64,000 bases of DNA from Sphingomonas sp. 28-63-12 (GCA_002281535.1 NCGD01000002.1:178762-242761); one strand, 5' to 3'. Counted from the first letter of the stretch, positions 30,255-38,725 are shown. Translations and numbers: made by a program. Notes: a model not told the origin generated them from the letters alone.

Positions 30255-30569
30255 AGCTCTCTTGCTCTGCGAAACGGCAATGTTGCCACGCGCAGCCCCT
30301 GGAATCGCCAACAAGAGAGCCCGCCCCTGTTAACCAAAGGTCTATCAAGGGTGAAACGGGGATGCAATGGGAATTTCGGGGAATTTAGGGGTAATCAGGC
30401 CATCTGCGGGCAATTACTCATCAGGATGGACCGGTATTACTCAAAATGTTCTTAGTCTGTTCTATATCGATTTGGTTAAATTCCACCACTGATGCAGTGC
30501 GCGCTGGCAATCCCTATACACCGTCCCGGTCGGTGGGGCTGAAACCCCATTGGCGGGGCTGCGCACGCT
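30255..30569. other. Upstream region of the dcw cluster
   Basis: This 315-base stretch carries the mraZ leader and probable promoter. It holds four MraZ-type boxes (30358-30392) and an AT-richer zone at about 30415-30490. Two copies of TTAACCAAA lie in opposite orientation (30330-30338 on plus; 30471-30479 on minus). I see no gene and no confident -35/-10 pair. Confidence 0.6.
30358..30392. promoter_or_regulatory. Array of four MraZ-type boxes
   Basis: On the plus strand GGGGA (30358), TGGGA (30368), GGGGA (30378) and GGGGT (30388) occur with an exact 10-base period and 5-base spacers. MraZ of E. coli is known to bind TGGGN repeats with 5-base spacers upstream of its own gene. The match in motif, spacing and position makes this a strong operator candidate for autoregulation of the cluster. 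Confidence 0.8.
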
Positions 30570-30896
30570 TCAGGGCTGGGGCCGCGTTCCATTAGCCATC
30601 GGCGCCGGGGGCGGCAACGGGGCCGTGACGTTGAGCGCCTCAGTCGCCGCACTCGGCGCCACGCCAAGTTCGGCCAGCGGCTCCTTAACCGGATCGGCAC
30701 CATTGCCCGCTGGGCTCGCCAAATTGGCGATCAGCGCCGTCTTGCGCCCGTCCGCCGCCGTCGCTGCCGCCGGCTCACGGCTTGCCGAGCTGAAAATGGC
30801 GCTCGCGAGCCCGATCAGCAGCATGACAAAGGCGAGCCCCGTCATGCCGACCTTCACTCGCTGTATAGCCTGGGACGGTTCCTGCGCACTTTTCAT
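30570..30896 (-). CDS. Small conserved membrane protein, unknown function
   Basis: A 108-residue protein from the ATG at 30896, starting MKSAQEPSQAIQRVKVGMTG. A single membrane helix (about 18-38, TGLAFVMLLIGLASAIFSSA) is followed by an Ala/Pro-rich tail ending in LPPPAPMANGTRPQP. The tail is probably periplasmic. It lies between cysK and the dcw cluster on the same strand, 64 bases after the cysK stop. I do not know its function; coding looks real from the clean N-terminus and codon bias. Confidence 0.7.
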   Translation of the reverse strand: MKSAQEPSQAIQRVKVGMTGLAFVMLLIGLASAIFSSASREPAAATAADGRKTALIANLASPAGNGADPVKEPLAELGVAPSAATEALNVTAPLPPPAPMANGTRPQP

Positions 30897-30960
30897 AATC
30901 CGCTCGCCAAATAGCCGAGTCGGCTGCCTTTGTCGAACGCACCGCCGCGCCAACGGCAAT

Positions 30961-31938
30961 TTAGGCCGGCATAGCCAGCCCCTTCGCGGCAAGCCACACG
31001 GGGTTATACAAGGTCGACAGGTAGCGAAAGCCAGTGTCGCACAGAATCGTCACAACCCGGCTTCCCGGCCCGAGATCGCGTGCCAGCCGCACCGCGCCCG
31101 CCACATTGATTCCCGAAGACAAACCCAGGCACAGTCCCTCTTCATCGAGGAGCCGCCGCACCCACTCATAGCCCTCGGCATCCGAAATCCGATATTGGGT
31201 ATCGATCGGCGCGCCCTCCAGATTGGCGGTAATCCGCCCCTGCCCGATGCCCTCGGCAACCGAGGACCCTTCCGATTTCAGCTCGCCATGCGCGTAATAT
31301 TCATAGAGCGCGGCGCCATGTGGATCGCTGAGCGCGATCGTGACGCGTTCGTCCTTGCTCTTCAGCCCCATGCCAACCCCGGCGATCGTGCCCCCCGTCC
31401 CCGCCGCACAGGTAAAGCCGTCAATCCGACCGTCCATCTGCGCCCAGATTTCCTCGGCCGTCCCAACGATATGCGCGCGGCGATTGGCGATGTTGTCGAA
31501 CTGGTTTGCCCATACCGCATTGGGCGTCTCCTCGGCGATCCGGCGCGACTGGTGGACGAAATGGCAGGGGTTGGAATAGGGGCAGGCCGGCACCAGCACC
31601 AGCTCGGCACCCAGCGCCCGCAGCGTGTCCATTTTCTCCTTGCTCTGGGTATCGGGCATGACGATGATCGTCTTATAGCCCTTGGCATTGGCGACCAGCG
31701 CCAGGCCGATGCCGGTATTGCCCGCCGTCCCCTCGACGATCGTGCCGCCAGGGCTGATCACACCGCGTGCCTCGGCATCCTCGACGATATACAGCGCCGC
31801 ACGGTCTTTCACCGAGGCGCCGGGATTGGCGAATTCACATTTGGCGAAAATCTCGGCACCACTGGTCTCGCTCGGCCCTTTCAGGCGAACGAGCGGAGTG
31901 TTGCCGATCAGCGCGAGCGTATGGGGGATCGTGGACAT
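30961..31938 (-). CDS. cysK: Cysteine synthase A
   Basis: PLP-dependent O-acetylserine sulfhydrylase, 325 residues from MSTIPHTLALIGNTPLVRL. The PLP lysine lies in NPGASVKDRAA (near residue 42), the substrate loop in EGTAGNTGIG, and the phosphate-binding glycine loop in AAGTGGTIAGVG. The C-terminal LCDTGFRYLS is also typical. An upstream in-frame extension of 12 residues is not conserved-looking and is excluded. Probably monocistronic or co-transcribed with the small membrane protein downstream. Confidence 0.93.
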   Translation of the reverse strand: MSTIPHTLALIGNTPLVRLKGPSETSGAEIFAKCEFANPGASVKDRAALYIVEDAEARGVISPGGTIVEGTAGNTGIGLALVANAKGYKTIIVMPDTQSKEKMDTLRALGAELVLVPACPYSNPCHFVHQSRRIAEETPNAVWANQFDNIANRRAHIVGTAEEIWAQMDGRIDGFTCAAGTGGTIAGVGMGLKSKDERVTIALSDPHGAALYEYYAHGELKSEGSSVAEGIGQGRITANLEGAPIDTQYRISDAEGYEWVRRLLDEEGLCLGLSSGINVAGAVRLARDLGPGSRVVTILCDTGFRYLSTLYNPVWLAAKGLAMPA

Positions 31939-32025
31939 GACTTCATCAATGGCGCGGCAACCCGCGCGCTGCAAGCCACCGAAACTGTCGAACGATCAAC
32001 CGCCACTATCGACCGGCGGCTGATC

Positions 32026-32349
32026 TCACCGCACCCCCGCCGCCATCAAATGCGCCGGCAGCCGGCCAGCTAGCCACAGGAAAAACATGCGGTAATCGCT
32101 GATCAGCGACCAGAGCGGATAGGTGAAGGTCGCGGGCCGATTCTTCTCGACCGCAAAATGCGCAGGCCAGGCCATGCCATAGCCGGCAATCGGCACCAGC
32201 GCCCACCACCAGCCGCCCAGCATCACCGCGATCGCCGCAAAGCCAAAGGTCATCGCCGTGCCGGCATAATGCAGCATCCGCGTTTCCGGCCGGGCATGTT
32301 CGCGCAGATAATGCGGCCAGAACGCGGCATAGGTGGCAATCTTGGTCAT
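32026..32349 (-). CDS. DUF962 / Mpo1-like membrane protein
   Basis: A 107-residue protein with two hydrophobic segments (about 28-45 and 45-62). It has the DUF962 pattern: FWPHYLREHARPETRMLHYAGT near the start and FAVEKNRPATFTYPLWSLISDYRMF toward the end. The yeast relative Mpo1 is a dioxygenase in phytosphingosine degradation that uses conserved histidines; conserved His residues are visible here, but enzymatic activity in this protein is only inferred. Divergent from the polymerase gene. Confidence 0.85.
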   Translation of the reverse strand: MTKIATYAAFWPHYLREHARPETRMLHYAGTAMTFGFAAIAVMLGGWWWALVPIAGYGMAWPAHFAVEKNRPATFTYPLWSLISDYRMFFLWLAGRLPAHLMAAGVR

Positions 32350-32503
32350 GGCCGGCATGCTACGCCGCGCGCGCGCCAGCGCAAGTGGCTTTCAAAAAAG
32401 GCAACGGCGATCTGCCCCGATCCGATGCCTTTTTCGCCCCGGCGTGCGCTCGCCGTCGATCGCGGGCCTTCCCTACGCATCGCCGCCGCGCTATGTTCCG
32501 TTT

Positions 32504-33883
32504 ATGTTCACCGCCGTCACCCGCACCGAACATCTCGCTGACGGCGCAGCGCCAGCCACCGCTGCCGATGCGTCACGGCCGGCCGGTCAGGTCGGCCTCA
32601 CCCTGCCACCACGGCCGCTGCGCTGGCTGTTTCTCGATCTCAATAGCTATTTCGCAAGTGTCGAGCAGCAGCTGAACCCGGCATTGCGCGGCAAACCTAT
32701 CCTGGTAGCGCCGGTCGACAGCGACACCACGGTGGCAATCGCCGCGAGCATCGAGGCGAAGAAATTCGGGATAAAGACCGGTACGCCGGTCTGGGAAGCG
32801 AAACGGCTGTGCCGCGACCTGATCGTTACGCCGGCACGGCACGACAAATATGTCGAATTCCACGACGCCATCGTCGCCGAAATCTGGAAGCATATCCCGG
32901 TTACGAAGGTCTGCTCGATCGACGAGGTCGCCTGCCGGTTGCTCGATAACGAGAATAGCCCCGCTGCCGCAACCGCGCTCGCCCACCGGATCAAAGCCGG
33001 CATCATCGCCAATATCGGTGGCTGTATGACCAGTTCGATCGGCATCGCCCCCAACCGGCTGCTCGCCAAGCTGGCATCCGACATGATGAAGCCGGACGGC
33101 CTCGTCATTTTGTCGGCAGAGACGCTGCCGCAGCGGCTATTTGACCTTAAGCTGCGGGATATTGCCGGGATCGGCGCCAAGATGGAAAAGCGCCTCGCGC
33201 AGGAGGGAATCAACGACATCCGCCAATTGTGCGAGCGGCGCCCACGCGACGCTGGCGCCGCCTGGGGCGGCACCAATGGCGACCGGCTCTGGTATCTGCT
33301 CCACGGCGTCGATCTACCCGAAAAGCCGACGCAGAGCCGCACGATCGGCCACAGCCATGTCCTGTCGCCGGGGAAGCGCGGGCTGGAACCGGTGCGGCTA
33401 ACCGCACGCCGCCTGGCGCTCAAGGCTGCCAGCCGGCTTCGCCGCAAGGGCTATCGCAGCCGGCTGCTGATGCTTCACGGCAAGTTTGAGGATGACAAGA
33501 GTCACTGGCGCGCATCCGTCAAATTGCCGGCAACGCAGGACAGCTTTGTGATCCTCGCGGCGCTTGACGCGTTGTTCCCGCAACTGGCGGCAGCGGGCCG
33601 GCAACGCGGTGGCGGCTTCCAGCTGCGGATGATCGGCGTGACGCTTGGCGAGATCGAGCCGGTTGCCGGCGAACAACAGTCCCTGTTCGCGCATCTCGAT
33701 CCCGATGATCCGCTGGCGCGCGAGACACGGGGGCTGGCCCTCAGCCGGGCAATGGACTCGATCAACGAAAAATTCGGCCGCCATGCGGTCTCGGTCGGGC
33801 CGATTCATGGCGGGCGGATCGATCGGGTCGGCACCAAAATCGCCTTTGGCCGGATCCCGGAAGCGCATGAGTTTCACGAGTAG
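32504..33883 (+). CDS. Y-family DNA polymerase (DinB-like)
   Basis: Translesion polymerase of about 459 residues from the ATG at 32504. The palm motif WLFLDLNSYFASVEQ carries the first catalytic Asp and the aromatic steric gate. The second acidic pair is in CSIDEVACRLL, in place of the more usual SIDEAYLD. The helix-hairpin-helix region (DIAGIGAKMEKRLAQEGI) and the little-finger domain follow. The divergent SIDEVACRLL separates it from classical DinB and suggests an alphaproteobacterial subgroup. No imuA or dnaE2 is adjacent, so its regulation is not visible. Confidence 0.88.
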   Translation: MFTAVTRTEHLADGAAPATAADASRPAGQVGLTLPPRPLRWLFLDLNSYFASVEQQLNPALRGKPILVAPVDSDTTVAIAASIEAKKFGIKTGTPVWEAKRLCRDLIVTPARHDKYVEFHDAIVAEIWKHIPVTKVCSIDEVACRLLDNENSPAAATALAHRIKAGIIANIGGCMTSSIGIAPNRLLAKLASDMMKPDGLVILSAETLPQRLFDLKLRDIAGIGAKMEKRLAQEGINDIRQLCERRPRDAGAAWGGTNGDRLWYLLHGVDLPEKPTQSRTIGHSHVLSPGKRGLEPVRLTARRLALKAASRLRRKGYRSRLLMLHGKFEDDKSHWRASVKLPATQDSFVILAALDALFPQLAAAGRQRGGGFQLRMIGVTLGEIEPVAGEQQSLFAHLDPDDPLARETRGLALSRAMDSINEKFGRHAVSVGPIHGGRIDRVGTKIAFGRIPEAHEFHE

Positions 33884-33999
33884 CGACGGTCGATTTCGCG
33901 ACAGTTTGATGACAGAAATATTGCAGTGCAAAATAGCGAGGCGGCGCAAAATAAGGCCCCTTGACGAAACTTGTTGCGTGCGCGAAGCGTTTCGGCGCT

Positions 34000-34380
34000 A
34001 TGAAAACATCCTTGCTCATCGCCGCTGCCGCCCTGCTGGTTTTCCCGCTGGCCGCTTGTGATCAAAAACCGGAAGTCGTGACGTCGCAGGCGCCCGACCC
34101 GCAGGCCGACGCGTTGGCAAAGGCGCCCAAGATCGTCCTGCCGCCCTCGATCAAGGCGACCGTGACGTTCCGCTGCAAGGACAACAGCCTGGCCTTTGTT
34201 GATTTCTTCTCGGGCGACACGCAGGTCAATCTGCGCGGCAGCCGCGAAGCAACGCCAATTAAGCTCACCGCTGAAAAGGCCGGCGGGCCGTTCGTCGCCG
34301 ATGGCTATTCGCTCAGCGGCACGCCGGAAGCGATCACGCTGGCGCAGCCGGGCAAGCCAAGCCAGGCCTGCAAGAAATAA
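34000..34380 (+). CDS. Small lipoprotein, MliC-like
   Basis: A 126-residue protein with a lipoprotein signal and lipobox (MKTSLLIAAAALLVFPLAAC); Cys20 would be lipidated. The mature part has two cysteines (FRCKDN and the C-terminal QACKK) flanking a short beta-rich domain. Its pattern resembles MliC/PliC inhibitors of C-type lysozyme (YSLSGTPEAITLAQPG). The resemblance is moderate and the function is an inference. The frame extends 39 bases upstream but the start at 34000 gives the clean signal peptide. A strong terminator follows. Confidence 0.75.
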   Translation: MKTSLLIAAAALLVFPLAACDQKPEVVTSQAPDPQADALAKAPKIVLPPSIKATVTFRCKDNSLAFVDFFSGDTQVNLRGSREATPIKLTAEKAGGPFVADGYSLSGTPEAITLAQPGKPSQACKK

Positions 34381-34408
34381 CTCCGGCGTCATCGTCGCCA
34401 TCCAATAC

Positions 34409-34441
34409 GGGCCGGGGTTCATCGAACCACCGGCCCTTTTT
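34409..34441 (+). terminator. Rho-independent terminator after the lipoprotein gene
   Basis: GGGCCGGGGTTC (34409-34420) pairs with GAACC-A-CCGGCCC (34424-34436): a 12-bp stem with one bulged A and an ATC loop, followed by TTTTT. Textbook structure. Confidence 0.9.
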
Positions 34442-34521
34442 CTTGGCAAAAACGGCAATGGGTTGCGCCAACCGGCCGGGTTAGGCACGATAGCGCGCCA
34501 ACGACGGAGGATCATTGCCCC

Positions 34522-35250
34522 TTGGCCACCATTGCAATCTACAGCCTGAAAGGCGGCGTCGGCAAGACGACCCTCGCCGTCAATCTCGCCTGGTGCGCCG
34601 CGACGTTGTCGTCGCGCCGTACGTTGCTCTGGGATCTCGATCCGCAGGCGGCGAGCACCTTCATGCTCACCGATCGCAAGACCAAGGATCAGGCCCAGTC
34701 GATCTTCACCAAGGATATCGATCCCCAGAAACTGGTGCGTAAGACCGACATCGAACGCCTCGACCTGATTGGCGCGGATTCGTCTCTGCGGGGCCTCGAT
34801 GTGCTGTTTCACGAGATCGACAAGAAAAAACTGCTCACCAAATTGCTTGCTTCGGTTGGCAAACATTATGATCGGGTACTGCTCGATTGCCCGCCGGGAC
34901 TGACCGAGACGAGCGATCAGGTGATGCGCGCGGCCGATCTGATCGTGGTGCCGGTGATCCCCTCGCCGCTGTCCGAGCGCGCCTTTGCCGAGGTCGCCGA
35001 ACAGCTCGGCAACCGCGCACAGCTGATGCCAGTCCATTCGATGGTTGATAAGCGCCGCAAACTCCATGGCGAGGCGCTGGCTAAACACCCCGACTGGCCC
35101 GTCATCCCGATGGCGAGCGTGATCGAATCAATGACGGTGCGGCGCGCCCCGGTTGGCAGTTTCGCTTCGAAAACTCCCTCAGGTCAGGCGTTTGCGCAGC
35201 TCTGGCAGGCGATCGAAAAGCGCCTGACGGCCTCGGCGGGCGGGCGCTGA
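34522..35250 (+). CDS. ParA-family ATPase
   Basis: A 242-residue ParA/MinD-type ATPase. The deviant Walker A KGGVGKTT is at about 10-17, the switch region in WDLDPQAAST and Walker B in RVLLDCPPGL. No ParB or parS-like context is adjacent, so it is an orphan that could position another cargo rather than segregate a chromosome. The start is a TTG (34522) with GGAGG ending 11 bases upstream; no ATG is available near the N-terminus. The aat gene follows after 8 bases, so they are likely co-transcribed. Confidence 0.88.
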   Translation: MATIAIYSLKGGVGKTTLAVNLAWCAATLSSRRTLLWDLDPQAASTFMLTDRKTKDQAQSIFTKDIDPQKLVRKTDIERLDLIGADSSLRGLDVLFHEIDKKKLLTKLLASVGKHYDRVLLDCPPGLTETSDQVMRAADLIVVPVIPSPLSERAFAEVAEQLGNRAQLMPVHSMVDKRRKLHGEALAKHPDWPVIPMASVIESMTVRRAPVGSFASKTPSGQAFAQLWQAIEKRLTASAGGR

Positions 35251-35258
35251 CGGCGCCA

Positions 35259-36005
35259 TTGCCCGTGGCCTGGCTTGATCCAAAGCTGGTGCTGGGCGCT
35301 TATGCGGTCGGCGTCTTCCCGATGGCCGACCACCGCAGTGCCGATAGCGTCTATTGGGTGGAACCCAAAAGGCGCGCGATCATGCCGCTTGACGCTTTTC
35401 ATCTGTCGCATTCGCTCAGGAAGACGGTGGTCAGCGACCGGTATCGCGTCACCGCCGACACCGCTTTTGCGCAGATCATCGCATTATGCGCTGATTCCGC
35501 GCTCGATCGCCCCGATACCTGGATCAACCCGTCGATCGAATCGGTCTTCACCGAGCTGCATCGCATGGGCTACGCCCATTCCATCGAATGCTGGGACGGT
35601 GACCGGCTGGTCGGCGGGCTGTACGGTTTGGCGCTTGGTCGCGCTTTTTTCGGCGAGAGCATGGTCAGCCGCGCGCGAGACGCCTCAAAAGTCGCGCTGG
35701 CCTGGTTGGTGGCGCGGCTGCGCGTCGGCGGGTTCGCGTTGCTCGATTGCCAGTTCCAGACGGATCATCTCGCGTCGCTTGGCGCCACCGAGATCAGCCG
35801 GCGTGATTATTTGGGGTTGTTGTCAACTGCCGTCGATGGCGCGGTGGCCGGTGCGCTCGGCGCGGCTTTGTCCCCGGGCGAGGCATCGGCCGAAGCGCCG
35901 GCTGCCGATTTCTTTGCGCTCGATCGGCTGTCGCCGGCCGCGCCGGCAACGGCTTCGCCGCCGCTCGGAAAACTCATTGCACAGCTTTTGGTCCAGACAT
36001 CATAA
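35259..36005 (+). CDS. aat: Leucyl/phenylalanyl-tRNA--protein transferase
   Basis: N-degron enzyme adding Leu or Phe to proteins with N-terminal Arg or Lys. The family segments AYAVGVFPMADHR, VYWVEPKRRAI, ECWDGDRLVGGLYGLALG, FFGESMVSRARDASK and LLDCQFQTDHLASLG are in order. The C-terminus GKLIAQLLVQTS looks like a genuine family ending, so the gene truly extends to 36005. It overlaps the convergent DUF2155 gene by 199 bases. The start is TTG at 35259 (or GTG two codons on). Confidence 0.93.
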   Translation: MPVAWLDPKLVLGAYAVGVFPMADHRSADSVYWVEPKRRAIMPLDAFHLSHSLRKTVVSDRYRVTADTAFAQIIALCADSALDRPDTWINPSIESVFTELHRMGYAHSIECWDGDRLVGGLYGLALGRAFFGESMVSRARDASKVALAWLVARLRVGGFALLDCQFQTDHLASLGATEISRRDYLGLLSTAVDGAVAGALGAALSPGEASAEAPAADFFALDRLSPAAPATASPPLGKLIAQLLVQTS

Positions 36006-36496
36006 ACCGGATGCTGGACGACGTTGAGCGCAGGACGCTCCTTGTACAGCCAGCCTGAAAAGAAACGTCGCCATTGGCGATCGGGCTGCTGGACATCGAG
36101 CTGGACGAACGCGCCGGTAAATTCTTCCTGCTCCCAGGGGGCGGTATGTTCGCAGGCGCGCAACCGCACCACGACATCGCCGACACGAACGGCCTGGCCT
36201 GGCTTCAGCGTGATATCGCGCGCCACGCCGTTGCGCTTGTTGAGCAAGCCGAGCACCGCGACTCGCTGGGCCATTGGCGTGGTGCCGCGGATCTGGGCGA
36301 GATCGGGCGTCACATCGACGGTAACGACGTCCGACGCAGCCTGCACCTGGTCGAGCACGCTGGTGCCGACCGTCTTGACAGCGACATCGTCAGCCGATGG
36401 TCCGCTGAAAAAGCGCACAGCGGCCCAAATGGCCAGGGCAAGCAGCAGCGCGCCGCCCCCAGCCAACAGCCATGGCCTTACTCGCCCGGCGTCCAC
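35807..36496 (-). CDS. DUF2155 domain protein
   Basis: A 229-residue bitopic protein with a membrane helix at about 9-30. The DUF2155 domain at about 85-175 shows RLRACEHTAPWEQEEFTGAFVQLD, FSGWLYKERPALNVVQHPVYDVW and a second Cys (TKSC). The last about 55 residues are Ala/Ser/Pro-rich low complexity and lie opposite the 3' end of aat; that tail is the uncertain part. NDUFA12 is directly upstream with a 19-base overlap, the usual alphaproteobacterial pairing. Function unknown; envelope location inferred. Confidence 0.85.
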   Translation of the reverse strand: MDAGRVRPWLLAGGGALLLALAIWAAVRFFSGPSADDVAVKTVGTSVLDQVQAASDVVTVDVTPDLAQIRGTTPMAQRVAVLGLLNKRNGVARDITLKPGQAVRVGDVVVRLRACEHTAPWEQEEFTGAFVQLDVQQPDRQWRRFFSGWLYKERPALNVVQHPVYDVWTKSCAMSFPSGGEAVAGAAGDSRSSAKKSAAGASADASPGDKAAPSAPATAPSTAVDNNPK

Positions 36497-36870
36497 GCTT
36501 CGTAATCACCAGTGGCAGCGGCGCGATGGCCGCCTTTTTCAAGCGCCCCAGCGGGCCGAAAAGCATTGGCCGTGCCGGTCTGATTGGGCTGCGCCGGCTT
36601 TTGCCAGCGGCGCGGCGGCGGCAGTGATTGATCGGGCAGCGCCTCAACCTGATGGTGCAGCCAGCCGAACCATTCGGGCGGCACGCGGCTGGCATCATTG
36701 GCGCCGGAATAGATCACCCAACGCCGGGGGATACCATTCATATCGACCCCGCCCTGATAATAGACGTTGCCGAGCGAATCCTCGCCCGCGCGCGTTTTAC
36801 CGCGCAACGCCCAATTGGTGCCGATGGTGGCTCCATTCCACCAGGTGAAGATCGATCCGAGTACGCCCAT
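36478..36870 (-). CDS. NDUFA12-family complex I accessory protein
   Basis: A 130-residue homolog of the mitochondrial complex I subunit NDUFA12 (B17.2), found in alphaproteobacteria. The family motifs RAGEDSLGNVYYQG, RRWVIYSGANDASRVPPEW and WLHHQ are intact. It begins MGVLGSIFTWWNGATIGT. It presumably associates with NADH:quinone oxidoreductase, whose main genes are not in this window. Confidence 0.93.
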   Translation of the reverse strand: MGVLGSIFTWWNGATIGTNWALRGKTRAGEDSLGNVYYQGGVDMNGIPRRWVIYSGANDASRVPPEWFGWLHHQVEALPDQSLPPPRRWQKPAQPNQTGTANAFRPAGALEKGGHRAAATGDYEAWTPGE

Positions 36871-36959
36871 TACCGGCGCTTAGCCGTTGGCGGCGCGGGC
36901 AGCAACAGCCTCGCGTGCCCAGGGGATCGATTCCGACGGGGCCGTCGTGGCATTGCGGC

Positions 36960-37463
36960 CTAGCGCGACGCACGGCCGGGCCAGTGAACCATATCATCTT
37001 CGGCGATGCCCAACTCGGCAGTCCGCCCGCCGCGCAGCTCCAGCACGGCGGCAACTGGCTCGCCCGATTCGACCGACGCTTCCGAAAAAGGCGTTGTATT
37101 TTCAGCGATATGCGCGATCGATCCGTCCCTGCGGATGAAAATAATGTCGAGCGGAGTCGGCGTATTTTTCATCCAGAATCTCGCCTCGGCCGGCGGCCCG
37201 CTCGGTGGATAGGGTGCAAACAGCATGCCGCCATCGCGCGGAATATCGGTCCGGAACATCAGCCCGCGCTGCTGTTCCTGCTCGGTCTTGGCGATTTCCA
37301 CCTGGAAATGATGCGCGCCGTTGCTGCTGGTGATTACCACGGTGATCGTCTGGGCCTTGACGTCGCTTCGTCCCGCTGCGGTCAGGCCGTTGCCCGAACA
37401 GGCCGGCAGCAGAAACAGCGCGGCCAACGCCGCAGTAGCGCCGCGACGGTGCATCAATATCAT
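36960..37463 (-). CDS. DUF192 lipoprotein
   Basis: A 167-residue protein with a signal sequence and possible lipobox (ALFLLPAC). The mature part is a DUF192 domain: VEIAKTEQEQQRGLMFR, FWMKNTPTPLDIIFI and GRTAELGIAEDDMV are characteristic. Likely periplasmic. The start MILMHRR is 7 bases after the cold-shock gene stop; MHRR three codons later is possible. Function of DUF192 is unknown. Confidence 0.88.
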   Translation of the reverse strand: MILMHRRGATAALAALFLLPACSGNGLTAAGRSDVKAQTITVVITSSNGAHHFQVEIAKTEQEQQRGLMFRTDIPRDGGMLFAPYPPSGPPAEARFWMKNTPTPLDIIFIRRDGSIAHIAENTTPFSEASVESGEPVAAVLELRGGRTAELGIAEDDMVHWPGRASR

Positions 37464-37469
37464 TATGCG

Positions 37470-38090
37470 TCAGCCTTCCCGTTCGACCATCACCGCCAGC
37501 GGCCCTTTGCGCCCCTCGACGATGCGGGCGCGCAGCGGTTCATCCGGCTCCACCTCGCCGATATTGCCACGCCGCAGCGTTTCCATATGGACGAATATAT
37601 CGGCCGAATCGGCATCGCGCACCAGAAAACCATAGCCCTTCAGACGATTGAACCATTTCACCGTCACCGGCTCGAACGCGCCCGCCTCGTCGATTAGCGC
37701 GGCGGGATCGGTCCGGTCGCCGGCGGCTCTGGCGCGAAGCGGGGGCTCGACGGCATGGGAGAGATCGATCGACACGATGTCTCGCGCTTGAAATCCCCGA
37801 TCACGCTTGACGGCCACGCATTCGATCATCGCGCCCTCGGGCAGGCTGCGTCGGCCATGGGCCTGCAACACCGAAAAATGGATCAGTACGTCCCCTATTG
37901 CCGGATCATCCGCGACCAGGAAGCCGAAGCCCCGCGTGACATCGAACCATTTTAATGTTCCCTTCACCGACATTTCAGGGACGGAAGGTTCAAGCGGATC
38001 AGCCTCAGCGCGGTCATCCGGCGCAGCGATCGCCTTTGGGCGATCAAGCGTTTCCGCGGGCGCGCTCGTCGTTTGCGGCTCCATACGCAT
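37470..38090 (-). CDS. Protein with two cold-shock domains
   Basis: A 206-residue nucleic-acid-binding protein with two CSDs. The first is at about 40-110 (KGTLKWFDVTRGFGFLVADD with RNP1-like GFGFL). The second is at about 140-205 (VTVKWFNRLKGYGFLVRDAD with GYGFL and DIFVHMETL). The ATG at 38090 has GGGAG about 8 bases upstream, deciding it over an 11-residue longer frame. Double-CSD proteins are typical of alphaproteobacteria and act as RNA chaperones. Confidence 0.93.
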   Translation of the reverse strand: MRMEPQTTSAPAETLDRPKAIAAPDDRAEADPLEPSVPEMSVKGTLKWFDVTRGFGFLVADDPAIGDVLIHFSVLQAHGRRSLPEGAMIECVAVKRDRGFQARDIVSIDLSHAVEPPLRARAAGDRTDPAALIDEAGAFEPVTVKWFNRLKGYGFLVRDADSADIFVHMETLRRGNIGEVEPDEPLRARIVEGRKGPLAVMVEREG

Positions 38091-38191
38091 GATACAAACT
38101 CCCCCCGTAACGATTATTAGCACATAAAATCATCGGGTAAAATCTCTCGACGCTTCTTTGCTAAATAGAGTGGCGCCGGCTGCGACAAAGG

Positions 38192-38725
38192 TTAGCGATC
38201 ATCGCCCAGCTGGCTTGTGTCATCGCCTGGCGCCATCGCCGCGATCCGCCGCGCCAGGCCAATCTCATGACCGGCGCGAATCATCGCCGCGACATGTTTT
38301 TCGCGCGCCGCCCGATCGGCTTGTTCATGCGCATAGGGCCCAATCCGCCGCCTCCGCGCAAACGCCAGCGCCGCCTCCAGCGCAAGGTCGGCAATGACGG
38401 GCGCGAGAGCGGCGCGGTCCTCGCTGCCGATGCCCGCATGATGCAGTGCACCAGCCACGCGCTGGGCCCCTAGTCCCCGTCGTGCCATCGCGCGCGCGCG
38501 CGCACTCCCAAAGGCGCGATCATCAATATAGCCGGCCTCGGCGAATCGTTTGGCGATCGCCGCGGTATCGGGCGGCGCGCCGTCAAAGCCGCGCAGCCGG
38601 ATCTTGCCGTCCAGATAGGTCGCCAGCCGAACCCTGGTCGTCGCGAAACGTTCAACATAGCGCAGCGCCAGCCGTTCCAAAGCAGGATCGTCGAGCGGCT
38701 TGAGAGGTTCTCTGGCAACGCGCAT
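38192..38725 (-). CDS. recX: RecX-family regulatory protein
   Basis: A 177-residue (from ATG 38725) all-helical RecX-like protein, the modulator of RecA filaments. Recognisable segments are LERLALRYVERFATTRVRL, YIDDRAFGSARARAMARRGLGAQRVAGAL and the basic helix AALAFARRRRIGP. A GTG six codons upstream (38743) is an alternative start; neither has a strong ribosome site. recA is not nearby. It faces the divergent acyl-AMP ligase gene. Confidence 0.8.
   Translation of the reverse strand: MRVAREPLKPLDDPALERLALRYVERFATTRVRLATYLDGKIRLRGFDGAPPDTAAIAKRFAEAGYIDDRAFGSARARAMARRGLGAQRVAGALHHAGIGSEDRAALAPVIADLALEAALAFARRRRIGPYAHEQADRAAREKHVAAMIRAGHEIGLARRIAAMAPGDDTSQLGDDR

Noticed and set aside
30550-32073. 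507-codon plus-strand frame across the small membrane protein and cysK
   Set aside because: Antisense to cysK, whose motifs are unambiguous; the frame has no recognisable protein features.
34522-35250. Chromosome partition parAB locus
   Set aside because: No parB gene or parS-like palindromes nearby; the ATPase is better described as an orphan ParA-family protein.
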